Assembly (NCBI GenBank): GCA_032622095.1
Contig: CP136064.1
Span: 7,927,512-7,991,511, forward strand
Source: Siphonodentalium dalli
Taxonomy: Eukaryota; Mollusca; Scaphopoda; Gadilida; Siphonodentaliidae
Reading direction: 5' to 3'
DNA: 64,000 bases
Positions 54,059-63,306 of the stretch are shown one piece after another. The translations under genes were made by a program, and so were the position numbers. Within the stretch, counting starts at the first letter, position 1. Each line of letters begins with the position of its first letter. Below the pieces are notes generated by a model. It was not told the DNA's origin and searched no databases. It worked only from the letters and a program-made list of their open reading frames with translations.

Positions 54059-54307
54059 GAAATCGGCTGTGTTCCATGTGTGTCAAACAATGTGTCGAAT
54101 TTGAAATGCATTTTATCATTGAATAACGCATACGATGATTTAAGATCTAATTTATTCAGCGAAATTGAGAAACATGATAGTGAATTCAATAATTTTAATG
54201 ACGCAGATAAATTTGCACTGATTATGATAAATGATAATATTAAATTAATTAACAAGGTTTCCAACATTGTCCGGCTATTCTTCCTTCGGCGGAATAATAA
54301 AACTTGA
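54059..54307 (+). other. Doubtful candidate terminal exon
   Basis: An open frame of 82 codons plus stop begins right after a TTAG that could serve as a splice acceptor. It is in phase 0, matching donor 1 of the upstream exon. The predicted peptide is rich in Asn, Asp and Leu with a helical look (DDLRSNLFSEIEKHDSEF) and no domain I recognise. Against it, the acceptor lacks a pyrimidine tract, the region is AT-rich, and several chance open frames of similar size exist nearby. AATAAA at 54,428 could end such a transcript. Confidence 0.2.
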
Positions 54308-54427
54308 AGAAATTGTTGAGGGAATGTTGATAAGAACTGTGTTTGTTATAATAATTTGTTTATGTATTGCTTATTTATGTATGTGATACTCATCAGTATC
54401 GTTCAACTGCCCACTGAGGTGTTTTGC

Positions 54428-54433
54428 AATAAA
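54428..54433 (+). terminator. Possible polyadenylation signal AATAAA
   Basis: AATAAA followed within 10-25 bp by a GT-rich stretch (TGTATTTGTGTCGATG). It is only meaningful if the candidate terminal exon just upstream is real; such hexamers are common in AT-rich DNA. Confidence 0.15.
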
Positions 54434-55260
54434 TTATTGTATTTGTGTCGATGTATGGTAAATGTTCAGCTAATAAGTTCAACAAACGACCATATTGGTC
54501 ATGTGATGAACTCGCGATCTGAACAATTCCATCCAAATATGAGTTCTTCTGAACATTTCCCATCAATCGATGTGAATCATTAACTTGTGTTATCATTTCT
54601 CCGATCTGTCGTCAACTTATATTTCCCGATCGTCCCCCCAATGAGGAATAGTAATAGTTCTTTGTTATGACGTGGCAGGAGAATTCATTTAGTAAAACAT
54701 AAAAAGATAAAATCCATCGCCCATAGTTATCATTGGCCCAACATGCAGCCGACATTTATTGAAGAAATGTTTTGTAAATTTGCAGGAATGTTTAGGATCA
54801 CTTCCATTGATTGTTTAAAGACATATTATGTACTTGTTCGGGTGCGTGAAACTGATAAGTTAGTATTCAGGCACTATGCCAATTGGAGGAATGCAACATT
54901 CTACTAACACCGTTGAAACTATGAAGCAAATCGACTGTACCACTCCATAGAAAACACCGTCTGAACTATGCTCAAATGTAAATATTTGCTACGCGATTCG
55001 GGACGCATCTGAAGGCAATAAACTAACGAAAACGATTTCACCATCGAGAGTCACTGCGTTTATTTAATACATAAGAATGATGGCGTATGTTGTCAATTTA
55101 GATATAATATTTGTAAAAATAACTACTTTGAACAAGATTATTCTCCATTTCTATCTGATCACCCTACCGGAGTGTTTCACATCACTTTAATGAACTTGTT
55201 ATCTAAACATTTTGTTCCTAAGGGAACTACTCGTCGATGAGTCTTTACTATGTAATGGTT
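54434..55260. other. Intron or intergenic, no recognised feature
   Basis: AT-rich, non-repetitive. A 54,362-54,583 plus-strand frame starts with a hydrophobic stretch (MYCLFMYVILISIVQL) resembling a signal peptide, but the rest shows no family pattern; I treat it as chance. Confidence 0.5.
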
Positions 55261-55341
55261 AGAGCACAAGAATTGTTCTTTACCAGAATCAATCGAGTCG
55301 AAGACGAGATTTATTCTAGTAAAGAACAATTCGCGTGCTCT
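55261..55341. repeat. Imperfect inverted repeat (29-bp arms, 23-nt loop)
   Basis: Arm 1 (55,261-55,289) and arm 2 (55,313-55,341) are reverse complements with three mismatches. The core GAATTGTTCTTTAC pairs perfectly with GTAAAGAACAATTC. Outer ends are AGAGCAC and GTGCTCT. It may be a fold-back element remnant or a small transcribed hairpin. Confidence 0.8.
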
Positions 55342-56257
55342 GACCAACTTAGAGCACAATTGATCCCACATAATGCAATCAACTAAAAATTTGCCTTTGA
55401 GAGTGTTTTGACCACGACGCACAATCCGTGCGCTGGCCGCGATTGGAAATAATAGCGGTTAGCCACGCCCAGAAACGCGATTATCATGCACTATCGCCGT
55501 TGAATGTGAATAGATATGTCCGAAACAACCCGGACTGGTTCCACTTTGAAGAGCCCGTGCGATGCGATTTGTCTGTTATGAGTTTCGTGTGCTTAACAAT
55601 GGGATAATCACTGAACTATTCCTTTGCCAGCCTTGGGAATTGTTGTGCTTTACCAAAACTCAGGGAACGACTGCAACAATGGGATTGTGCTCTAAAGAAG
55701 GGTTAAATATAGCAGCCACACGCGGCGTACTTGTATATTCAATATCAAGCAGTTAGGAAACAAACAATGCTCTATGAACTCAAGTAAATGCGAGGCGGCG
55801 TAAACAACAATTAAGGTCACAACGTCCTATTTCTATAAAAGTACACTGCTACTAATAAGGCAGATTTTTAAAGTGCAGAAGAATCCATAATCATCGGTTA
55901 AGATACAAAGTTCATGGCAATATCATAGGATTTCCCCGTCGTCGCCCAACGTTTTGAGTTTTTCAAAGAAATATAACTCTAATAAGCTCTAAACGAATCA
56001 CACTATATAGAGACACATTTCAAGAACGCTATAGGAAATAGACATGGCAGGGTGTGTGGGCTTTCGGATATTGGCGGCACATTCTAACAAACTGCAGCCC
56101 AAAAATTTATCGACGGGAGATTGCCAAGAAGGGGTAAAGAAGGGTTGGTATCGAGAAAGGTTCGGTTTTTGCGCGTTCATCGTCGCCCAAATCCTTTAAC
56201 CACGCCGTTTTCCTTTCCTTGTATTGGTGGTCAAGAAACGATTACCCACCGGAATTT
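55342..56257. other. Intron or intergenic, no recognised feature
   Basis: A 64-codon plus-strand frame (55,562-55,756) and a 60-codon minus-strand frame (55,998-56,180) have no recognisable motifs. No tandem repeats were noticed. Confidence 0.5.
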
Positions 56258-56315
56258 GTCAGAACCCAGGATCCCCAGCCGGTCACCCAATCCAAGGACT
56301 GTATAACCGAGCTGG
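56258..56315 (-). repeat. 5S rRNA-like fragment (possible SINE head or pseudogene)
   Basis: Read on the minus strand, the segment contains CTCGGTTA, then CCTTGGATTGGGTGACCGG, then CTGGGGATCCTGGGTTCTG. This resembles the 3' half of eukaryotic 5S rRNA, including the internal control region that recruits TFIIIA (consensus CTTGGATGGGTGACCGCCTGGGAA). The 5' half of 5S is not recognisable upstream, so it is not a functional gene. It could be a 5S-derived SINE fragment, an old pseudogene, or coincidence in another repeat. The match is by eye and memory. Confidence 0.3.
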
Positions 56316-57066
56316 ATGTTGCCAAAATTGGTTAATTTTCAAAAGAAATCTCAATTTCAAGCTATCAATTTAAGTATGTTCCTTTTTTTAAATATTTTTA
56401 TTGGGATCAAAATATGAATACCATTATTCGGCAGAAGTTCGCAGAAATAAAACATGACAATTGGGTTTTACTTAAAGATGATTAAAGCAATCCAGTGGGT
56501 TAAAGATGCGGGCGGCGTTGGCTGTGGGTATGCTATTAAAATATTTAGCTCCGTCAAAACCGCCATAAACAGAAAGAATAGTAAAATATGGACAGACTTT
56601 GTTCTCATACCAATCAGAACTATGGCATAAACAGTATGCTATTGTCAAATGTTTTTTCCTTTGTTATGTAAACAAAAGCAAAAAACGTTACATAACCTGG
56701 CTTTGGTTTAGATCCGGATATGGTAAACATAAAGCGCGTTATTTGTTACTGTTTTCCTGATATGGAAATAATAAAGAGCGTTTATATCATTTGTGTGTGA
56801 TTAACCAATAGAATTGCGATGTGTTATGTAAACAGAAGCAAAACATCTTTAACACGAGCAGGTTTTTGTTTACGTACACCATCGTATGTCTTGACGACAA
56901 TATACTATTTACGCGCTGATTATGTTTGGCATTATGAACAAAACTATATATATTTTAATATTCTTTCCGTTGATGGCGATTTGAACAAATATGAATATTT
57001 CTCAACGAACGCCGCCCGTGCCTTTAAACTAATATTTTGAGACACCTGGTCATCATATCTCCAGAT
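56316..57066. other. Intergenic with a small local repeat
   Basis: A roughly 22-bp motif starting TGTTATGTAAACA occurs at about 56,660 and 56,820. The first copy also forms a hairpin with TTACATAAC (9-bp arms, about 56,662-56,698). No gene recognised; a 73-codon frame at 56,819-57,040 lacks motifs. Confidence 0.5.
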
Positions 57067-57260
57067 GTATTTGAGGAGCCTATTGGCTTGAAACTATTCG
57101 ATATATCAATCAATCAATCACCCGCGATGAGTATTTGAGGAGCCTATTTGCCTTGAATCTGTTCGATATATCAATCAATCAATCACCCGCGATGAGTATT
57201 TGAGGAGCCTATTTGATGAGCCTATATGAGGAGCCTATTTCAGGAGCCTATTTGCCTTAT
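57067..57260. repeat. 64-65-bp tandem repeat plus GAGGAGCCTATT run
   Basis: GTATTTGAGGAGCCTATT begins at 57,067, 57,131 and 57,196. Between copies is an ATCAATCAATCA stretch and CACCCGCGATGA. After the third start only the short GAGCCTATT core is repeated about four times. Confidence 0.9.
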
Positions 57261-57342
57261 TATTGTCCAATATATAGATTGCTGATATCTTTGGAAAATA
57301 GAGTAAAACGAGTGTTAAAATATAGAGCAAACTATGATGCAG

Positions 57343-57412
57343 GTACCTGATCCTGGTATCTGACCCTCGCACCTGACCTTGGAACCTGACCTTGGCACCT
57401 GACCCTGGCACC
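57343..57412. repeat. ~15-bp minisatellite (CACCTGACCCTGG type)
   Basis: About five tandem copies of CCTGACCYTGGCA with small variations. Confidence 0.85.
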
Positions 57413-57629
57413 GCTCTGCCAACTTTGAACCACAACATTCGACTCACGGGGATTATATATGTATTTCTAATAATGGTAATTAATTGATGGTGTGATGTTG
57501 TATCCGGTACTCTGGTGATTCCCTGGTCCACACGACGCCACATTTAAGCCACAACACACCATTCAATTTCACGTATAGATGCTTATACAGTACATGTATA
57601 ACTTTTATGAAGATCGGCGACACAATTTT

Positions 57630-57790
57630 GCCCATGCGCTTTCGGTGTAGCTTCCCACCCTAGCATTGACTCGAATGGGACCATGCACTTTTGGTGTCGC
57701 TCCACACCCAATAACTGACTCGAATAGGACCATGCACTTTCGGTGTCGCTCCCCACCCAATAACTGACTCGAATAGGACCATTCACTTTG
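57630..57790. repeat. 49-bp tandem repeat, three to four copies
   Basis: CCATGCACTTTYGGTGTCGC recurs at about 57,632 (as CCATGCGCTT), 57,681, 57,730 and 57,779 (partial, CCATTCACTT), an exact 49-bp period. Units also share CCAATAACTGACTCGAATAG. Confidence 0.9.
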
Positions 57791-57809
57791 ATTTCTTTCA
57801 GTAACATCG

Positions 57810-58410
57810 TTATATTCCCGTATCATGGACATGGCTATACATGTATAACTTTGTTGGATATCGGCGACTAAAACATTCTTATTAATAATGTTAGTGCCCT
57901 CCCCTCTCCATCCAAGACACACATGGCAACAAATGTGGCGTCCTAACCCACGATCTAATGGAGAAGATTGTGTATAGATTTGGTGATTTGTGCCCCCCCC
58001 CCCTATCTCTCACAAAACGGCACCAATTTGGCGTCTGTAAACCACACGATTAGACTCCTCATATCACGGTGAAGAATATATATCAATTTGGTAGAAATTG
58101 ACCCTAAACATATTGTTTATCAATTTTGATATAAATAAACCACACCATTAGAATCTGCATATAATAGAGATGATTATGTATATGTTTGGTGGAAACGGCG
58201 ACAAAACAAATTCTCCCCATCTATCACTTCAAACGGCAACAATTTTGGCGTCTTTAAATCGCACGATCATATTCCTTCTATCATGGAAATGAATATGTAT
58301 CAATATGGTGGAAATCGACGCTAAAAATATTTCTAATAAAATGTGTTGCCCCTCTCTCCCTCCGTGCACCCCTGACTCGAACGTTGCCACTTTTTTCAGA
58401 TTGAACTCCT
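57810..58410. repeat. Old degenerate tandem repeat (~100-120-bp unit)
   Basis: Diverged units share TATCATGGAAATGAATATGT-like, TTTGGTGGAAATCG-like and GGCGTCTTTAAACCACACGA-like modules. Equivalent points are near 57,822, 57,950, 58,058, 58,159 and 58,279. A C-run (about 57,991-58,003) lies inside. An open frame at 58,229-58,429 (minus) is a by-product. Confidence 0.7.
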
Positions 58411-58473
58411 TGCTCAATTTAACAAACATCTCCTTTTTTGTAATTTATTTTTATTTTGAAAAAATAACGCTGC

Positions 58474-58550
58474 AATAACATCGGCCGGGGTACCCCGAAT
58501 CACCCCGAATCACCACACCTAATAACATCGGCCGGGGTACCCCGAATCAC
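58474..58550. repeat. 47-bp direct repeat with CGGGGTACCCCG palindrome
   Basis: AATAACATCGGCC followed by GGGGTACCCCGAATCAC occurs at 58,474 and again at 58,521. The CCCCGAATCAC piece is additionally duplicated after the first copy. Confidence 0.85.
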
Positions 58551-58648
58551 TCATACATAATCTGTACTTATTCAACTGCTTAGATAGTATCATGGAAAAT
58601 TATGTGTGCTAAAGATAGTCAAGCCTTGATATAGTGTGCCTGTCATTT

Positions 58649-58741
58649 GCAGAATGAGGTCCCCAGAGGGTGAATTTAGTGACCCTATCTCATATTGCGG
58701 GGTAGCGTCACCAATTTCACCCTCTGGGAACATCATTCTGC
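58649..58741. repeat. Inverted repeat, ~41-bp arms, 11-nt loop
   Basis: Arms 58,649-58,689 and 58,701-58,741 are reverse complements with about six mismatches. Outer ends GCAGAATGA / TCATTCTGC and the inner GGTGAA / TTCACC blocks are perfectly paired. It looks like a small fold-back element; no clear target-site duplication was found. Confidence 0.8.
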
Positions 58742-59544
58742 TGAGGACTCAACTGCTGTGGGAGGCCTAGGATAAGATTGAAGATTCCCAGTTGAAGTTG
58801 GTGGTGTTCACCCATTAGTCACCTCAATTATGCATTTTATCTTCTGCAAATTAAGGGATATAGAAACTGAACAGAAGGGAATAAGTAACTAATTTGGTTG
58901 AAATCGGCACAGGTATCTCGTAGACAGACAGATCCTACTTTTTTCTATATACATAGCAAAGTGAAAAACGTTTTAGGGACCCAGTGTAACGAACACATCG
59001 AAATCATTGGTGTGTACCATTACAATGTTAATCACACGAGTTCCTATAGTTAACAATTCCATCTTGTACAGTAGTATTATTTCCGAATATGACCAGGCTT
59101 CCGTGAATCATGTGCAGTGCGCACTTAAACATTGCGAATATATATGGCTGATGAACATTTAATACCACGCAACTAGCTCGGTAAAAGCACGTAAACACGG
59201 GCGGAAATAATGCAGATAGTGTGCAATCATGCAATGACAGATTTACAAGCAGTTCGCCGTAGAGTACTCTTGTGTGCAATATATGGATGACATACTACTT
59301 ACAAGAAAACCATAGTCAGAAATGGTAACGCCACCAAGATCGTATTATTAGCCATAAATATAAATAATAATACAATTATTCTATAAACTAGCTTTCAAAT
59401 TTTATGCGGGAAATTTGCGTACTTCCATATTTCAAGTTTTCCCGTTTCTCGTGGCATACATTACTTTCATCAAACTGTCTTCTTTATTACACAAGCTGAT
59501 AGGCCCGACTTCACCCGGGCTGTTTCACATCTGCTTTCCGGTGA
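58742..59544. other. Intergenic, no recognised feature
   Basis: AT-rich unique sequence. An 83-codon minus-strand frame (59,028-59,279) has no recognisable domain. Confidence 0.5.
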
Positions 59545-60065
59545 AAGGCGCGATTTGACCTTCAATTGACTATTTCGAAAGTCAAGGTCAGGTCAGGGTC
59601 ATGATTTGTCCAGTCCAAAACACCCCCACCCGTAGAAAACTACCCATAGGTATCAAATTTCGTCGAAATCCGTCCGTTTTACCCAACTTGACCTTTAATT
59701 AACAATTTTGAAGGTCAAGGTAAGGTCAGAGTCATGATTTGACCCGTCCAAAACACCCCCCCCCCCGACAAAAGTACCCATAGGTATCAAATTTCGTCGA
59801 AATCTATCCGTTTTATCCGAGTTGACCTTTGATTGGCCATATTGAAGGTCAAGGTCAGGCCGAGGTCACGATTTGACCCGTTCAAAACTCTCCTCAGACC
59901 AAAGTATCCCTAGTATCAAATTTCGCCGAAATTTGTCCGTTTTACCCAAATTGACCTTGCATTGACAGTTTTAAAGGTCAAGGTCAGGTCGGGGTCACGA
60001 TTTGACCCGTTCAAAACACTTCCCGGACACAAATACCCATAGGTATCAAATTACGTTGAAATCTA
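59545..60065. repeat. ~130-bp tandem repeat (four copies) rich in AGGTCA half-sites
   Basis: AAGGTCAAGG-type cores lie at about 59,578 (AAGTCAAGG), 59,711, 59,845 and 59,974. Each unit also carries TTGACCTT about 15-20 bp upstream of the core, GGGGTCACGATTTGACCCGT or similar, CCATAGGTATCAAATT and TTCGTCGAAATC. Core sequences combine TCAAGGTCA with neighbouring AGGTCA. TTGACCTT and AAGGTCAA can pair as a short hairpin. The first copy is the most divergent at its left end. Confidence 0.9.
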
Positions 60066-60520
60066 TGGAAAGCCGAGGAGGACATGTTGGTTGCTAATTG
60101 CTAGATATACGACGCGGTATTTTGAAGGTGTTTCAAACTAGGAGATAGAAGTATTCTGCCTTTCAAATGGCGATGAATTATAGTAGTTTATTCAAATTTT
60201 ATGGCATAAATTGTTATTAAAACCGTATATACTATAAAAAATTAATGACTCGAAAATTAAGTGGGCCTTTAAACAAAGTCACAATTGCATTTAGGCTCAT
60301 CTCATACTCGTCCATTCAGCGATATTCTACTGCGCAGTTTGTTATAGCCTCCAGTATTTATTGAGCGTTATACCCCCAACTGTTATAATTCGCCTTTAGC
60401 AGGCGTACTCTTGCCTCAGATTATTGAGATATTAGGTCACACATAATCACATTAAATCGCATCGTAACATAGCAATTGTGTGGGCTCCTTGGCGTGAATA
60501 TGTAATGAGAAATAAGGTGA
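60066..60520. other. Intergenic, no recognised feature
   Basis: AT-rich unique sequence with no open frame or repeat I can support. Confidence 0.5.
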
Positions 60521-61290
60521 TACGTAATGACATTAAACTCAAGAAAACCCTCGAAAACAAAACAAAATCACATTTAATGTTTTACGTTATTTCCTTCATA
60601 AAAAGAATCTTCGTGATAATGAACCCTCTCGTTACTTTAGAATATAGAATTAACCTTAAAATAAAAAAATCTTTGGAACACAGAACCTTCGGAATAACGA
60701 ACCTTCTGATTGGTGAACCTTCGGAATAGCGAACATTCAGAGAAATTTCGGAATAGTGGACCTTCGGGATAGTGAACCTTCGGAATAGAGCCATGCCCCC
60801 CAATATTCATATTATATGCCCAGAGTTCAAAGGTATGGACCCATAAAATTCTAAACTTGGCCCTTAAAATAATGAACTCCAAATTGGAGCACACACAGAA
60901 CACCACTTAAGTCAACTGAACCTATGTCATGTCCCAATGCGGGAGGGTCCATATATACCACAACATTCATAGTATATGCCAAGAATTCAAAGGTATGGGC
61001 CCACGTAATGACATAAAATCTCAAGAAAACCAGCGAAAACAAAACAAAATCACATTTAATGTTCTAAGTTAAGTTATTTCCTCCTGTATCTGTATCGGTG
61101 TGCGCGCATGATCAGTTCGGATGTGAGCGCACACTCCATATAAAGAATCTTTGTGAAAATGAACCCTCTCAAATTAGTCTCAATACTTTAAAATATAGAA
61201 TTAACCTAAAAATAACAAAAACCTTCGGAATAGAGAACCTTCGGAATAGCGGACCTTCGGGATAGCAAACCTTCATAATAGAAGCATGTC
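60521..61290. repeat. Local ~290-bp direct duplication (offset ~481 bp) with CCTTCGGAATAG runs
   Basis: Copy 1 (60,521-60,790) and copy 2 (61,002-61,290) share ACGTAATGACAT, CTCAAGAAAACC, CACATTTAATGTT, AATGAACCCTCTC and GAATTAACCT in the same order. Both end in short repeats of GAACCTTCGGAATAG. A second shorter duplication (ATTCATANTATATGCC to TTCAAAGGTATGG) lies at about 60,803-60,840 and 60,963-61,000. Minus-strand frames here only read the repeats. Confidence 0.88.
61098..61134. repeat. Small hairpin present only in copy 2 of the 290-bp duplication
   Basis: GTGTGCGC (61,098) pairs with GCGCACAC (61,127-61,134) around GCATGATCAGTTCGG. The corresponding place in copy 1 lacks this segment, implying an insertion in copy 2 or a loss in copy 1. 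Confidence 0.65.
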
Positions 61291-61840
61291 CCCACAATTA
61301 CACCGGTGACGTAAACACATGTGCCAATCTTAGTTGTACTCTCGTAATTATCGGTACGATGAAACGGTGACGGAATCTGACGAGGTTTGCCGAATGTACA
61401 ATCACCCAGTGAATTATCGATCGCCCATGCGATACAAAAAAACCAAAAGCAATAAACACCACACTACGGTGGCGTAATAAAGTACACTCGCCTAACAATT
61501 CACTGCATACACAAGGCGATATGCGTGGTTCCTTTATTAACGTGTTATACACTGACATTTTCTAGAAATTAGCCTTAACATATCTGACAATACGCAAGAG
61601 TGTTAATGGCTGTGCAAGTTATGTTACCCAATTTCGCAGTCATATATTTTTATCGCTATTACTTAAATGCACATATATGCGGGGTTATTTGTGATTCATT
61701 AAGTCGGGTACATTTATCACGACGGAGATATTCAGTCCATTCATTAGATGATTGTGCTGAACCCGGTGAATAACATCATTCACCAGCAATAATGTTAATG
61801 TTGGCAGGACATCTCTGCAAACCATCATTCTTGATGTCAT
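61291..61840. other. Intergenic, no recognised feature
   Basis: Unique sequence; an 86-codon minus-strand frame (61,298-61,558) has no identifiable motif. Confidence 0.5.
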
Positions 61841-61874
61841 ATTCTGGTATATTCAGGTATATTCAGGTATATTT
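61841..61874. repeat. 10-bp microsatellite (ATTCAGGTAT), three copies
   Basis: ATTCTGGTAT followed by two ATTCAGGTAT copies abuts the long hairpin. The same decamer family recurs at 62,871. Confidence 0.9.
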
Positions 61875-62021
61875 AAGAAATAAATACACGGTGTAGAGGT
61901 GTGTATGGTCAAGTTGTACCACACAAAACTGATTGTAGGACGACGCATAGCGGAGTCCTACAATCAGTTTTTTGTGGTACAACTTGACCATACACACCGA
62001 TACACCGTGTATTTATTTCTT
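61875..62021. repeat. Near-perfect long hairpin (67-bp arms, 13-nt loop)
   Basis: Arm 1 (61,875-61,941) and arm 2 (61,955-62,021) are reverse complements with only three mismatches: GA versus TC after GGTGTA, and one C versus A in the ACCACA region. Outer ends are AAGAAATAAATACACGG and its complement; inner ends are GTAGGAC and GTCCTAC. No open frame. It could be a recent fold-back MITE or the source of a long hairpin RNA. Confidence 0.92.
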
Positions 62022-62750
62022 TTGTAATAAGACTGAAAGTTTATGGTCACAATTCGACTGAATAGTCAACGAAATACTGCACTTTTTCGGTCTCAGGTGA
62101 GAAAACATTTCGTGGTGTAATTCGTATTGGGCGTACTCGATTCTTTGCATGGAGTACTCTAGTAATTTGTTTGCGTAAATAATCGTTGTGATTGGCTAAA
62201 AAAACATGTGTTTTCAGCGGCGCCCGTGCCTTTCATTTAAATTGTACAGGAAATACGATTGCTGTCATTTCTGTGTTGAACGTTGTTGGGACAACATGAA
62301 TATTATCATCGACTATGGACCATTTTCCTTACACAAAGCGATCTAAATTATCTAGTTTACTAAACTAATCTTATTCCCCTTCTGTACTGGTGAACAAGCG
62401 CTTTCATTTTCAACTTGATTCCGAAATATCGAATATGATCGCGATTCGAATCGACGAATGCACAGCCCGGCCCCATGGATATATTTTGTCATTTAATATA
62501 CTTATTAAGTAACTTTCTTTGGTCGTAACATATATCAGTATATAATAACATCATTTGGACAATATTCATTGGCAACCAAACTGGTTTCAAGCGAAAAATC
62601 GCTAGAAAATTCGCAAGATTGTCAAGATGTATAGCAAAATAATTCAAAGGGTTATGGGTGCGGGTGTACTCCGTTGATGCCCCGTTTGCGCGGAGTTAGA
62701 AAAGACGGGAAAAGTCGCGTGCGGCGATCTGAATAAACCGATTTTTTTCG
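62022..62750. other. Intergenic, no recognised feature
   Basis: Unique AT-rich sequence; a 60-codon minus-strand frame overlapping 62,644-62,826 has no motif. Confidence 0.5.
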
Positions 62751-62783
62751 TGGTACAATTGGAAAAAGTAGAATTGTACCACA
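62751..62783. repeat. Short perfect inverted repeat (GTGGTACAATT)
   Basis: 11-bp arms at 62,751-62,761 and 62,773-62,783 with an 11-nt loop. The arm and its flank (TTGTACCAC then AAAACTG) resemble the inner part of the 61.9-kb hairpin arm. Confidence 0.8.
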
Positions 62784-62870
62784 AAACTGGAACGAGATAG
62801 CCATGGTAACTCGGGCCACTGGCCAATCAGGACATGGCTTTTAAGCATAGTTAGGCAGGGTCGTATTACA

Positions 62871-62940
62871 ATCAGGTATATTCTGGTATGTTCTGGTATA
62901 TTCTGGTATATTCTGGTATATTTGTATCTTCGGGTATATT
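62871..62940. repeat. 10-bp microsatellite (GTATATTCTG), about five to seven units
   Basis: Tandem GGTATATTCT decamers with single-base variants, decaying at the right end (GTATCTTCGG). Confidence 0.92.
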
Positions 62941-63136
62941 AGGCAGGTTCTGTATATGCATGTGCGCATACATAAACATGTGAGAACATATCTGGGAACT
63001 CAGTTCTGATTACGTCGAACAGACGGATCATTCCTATTGAGATCAGGCATTATAAATATGCGCTTACTACGGAACCTCCTGGAATTAACACAAATTGATT
63101 ATTATTTACTTTTTCGACAATAATATTTGGGTCTAT

Positions 63137-63230
63137 TTAGGTTTCCAGACGTCTGTGACCACAGGCCATTATATATAAATTAATTAGGTATCCAGACGTC
63201 TGTGACCACAGGCCATTATATATAAATTAT
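63137..63230. repeat. 47-bp direct repeat, two copies
   Basis: Units 63,137-63,183 and 63,184-63,230 share CCAGACGTCTGTGACC, ACAGGCCATT and ATATATAAATTA with one or two differences. CAGACGTCTG is itself a palindrome. Confidence 0.93.
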
Positions 63231-63306
63231 TTAGTTTACGTAACACACCCACCATGTAACATTTACTAACACAAGTAATCTTTTCCACTCGACCACCTAT
63301 CCACTA

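Noticed and set aside
54362-54583. Secreted-peptide-like open frame with hydrophobic N-terminus
   Set aside because: AT-rich sequence readily yields F/I/L/Y-rich starts; there is no recognisable mature peptide, cysteine pattern or transcript signal.
60582-61042. Minus-strand open frames of 63-89 codons
   Set aside because: They read through the CCTTCGGAATAG repeats and the duplicated segment, and the peptides are themselves repetitive.
63270-63306. tRNA-like A-box on the minus strand (GGTCGAGTGG near 63,285) next to the fold-back element
   Set aside because: No B-box or cloverleaf could be found nearby, so neither a tRNA nor a SINE can be supported.
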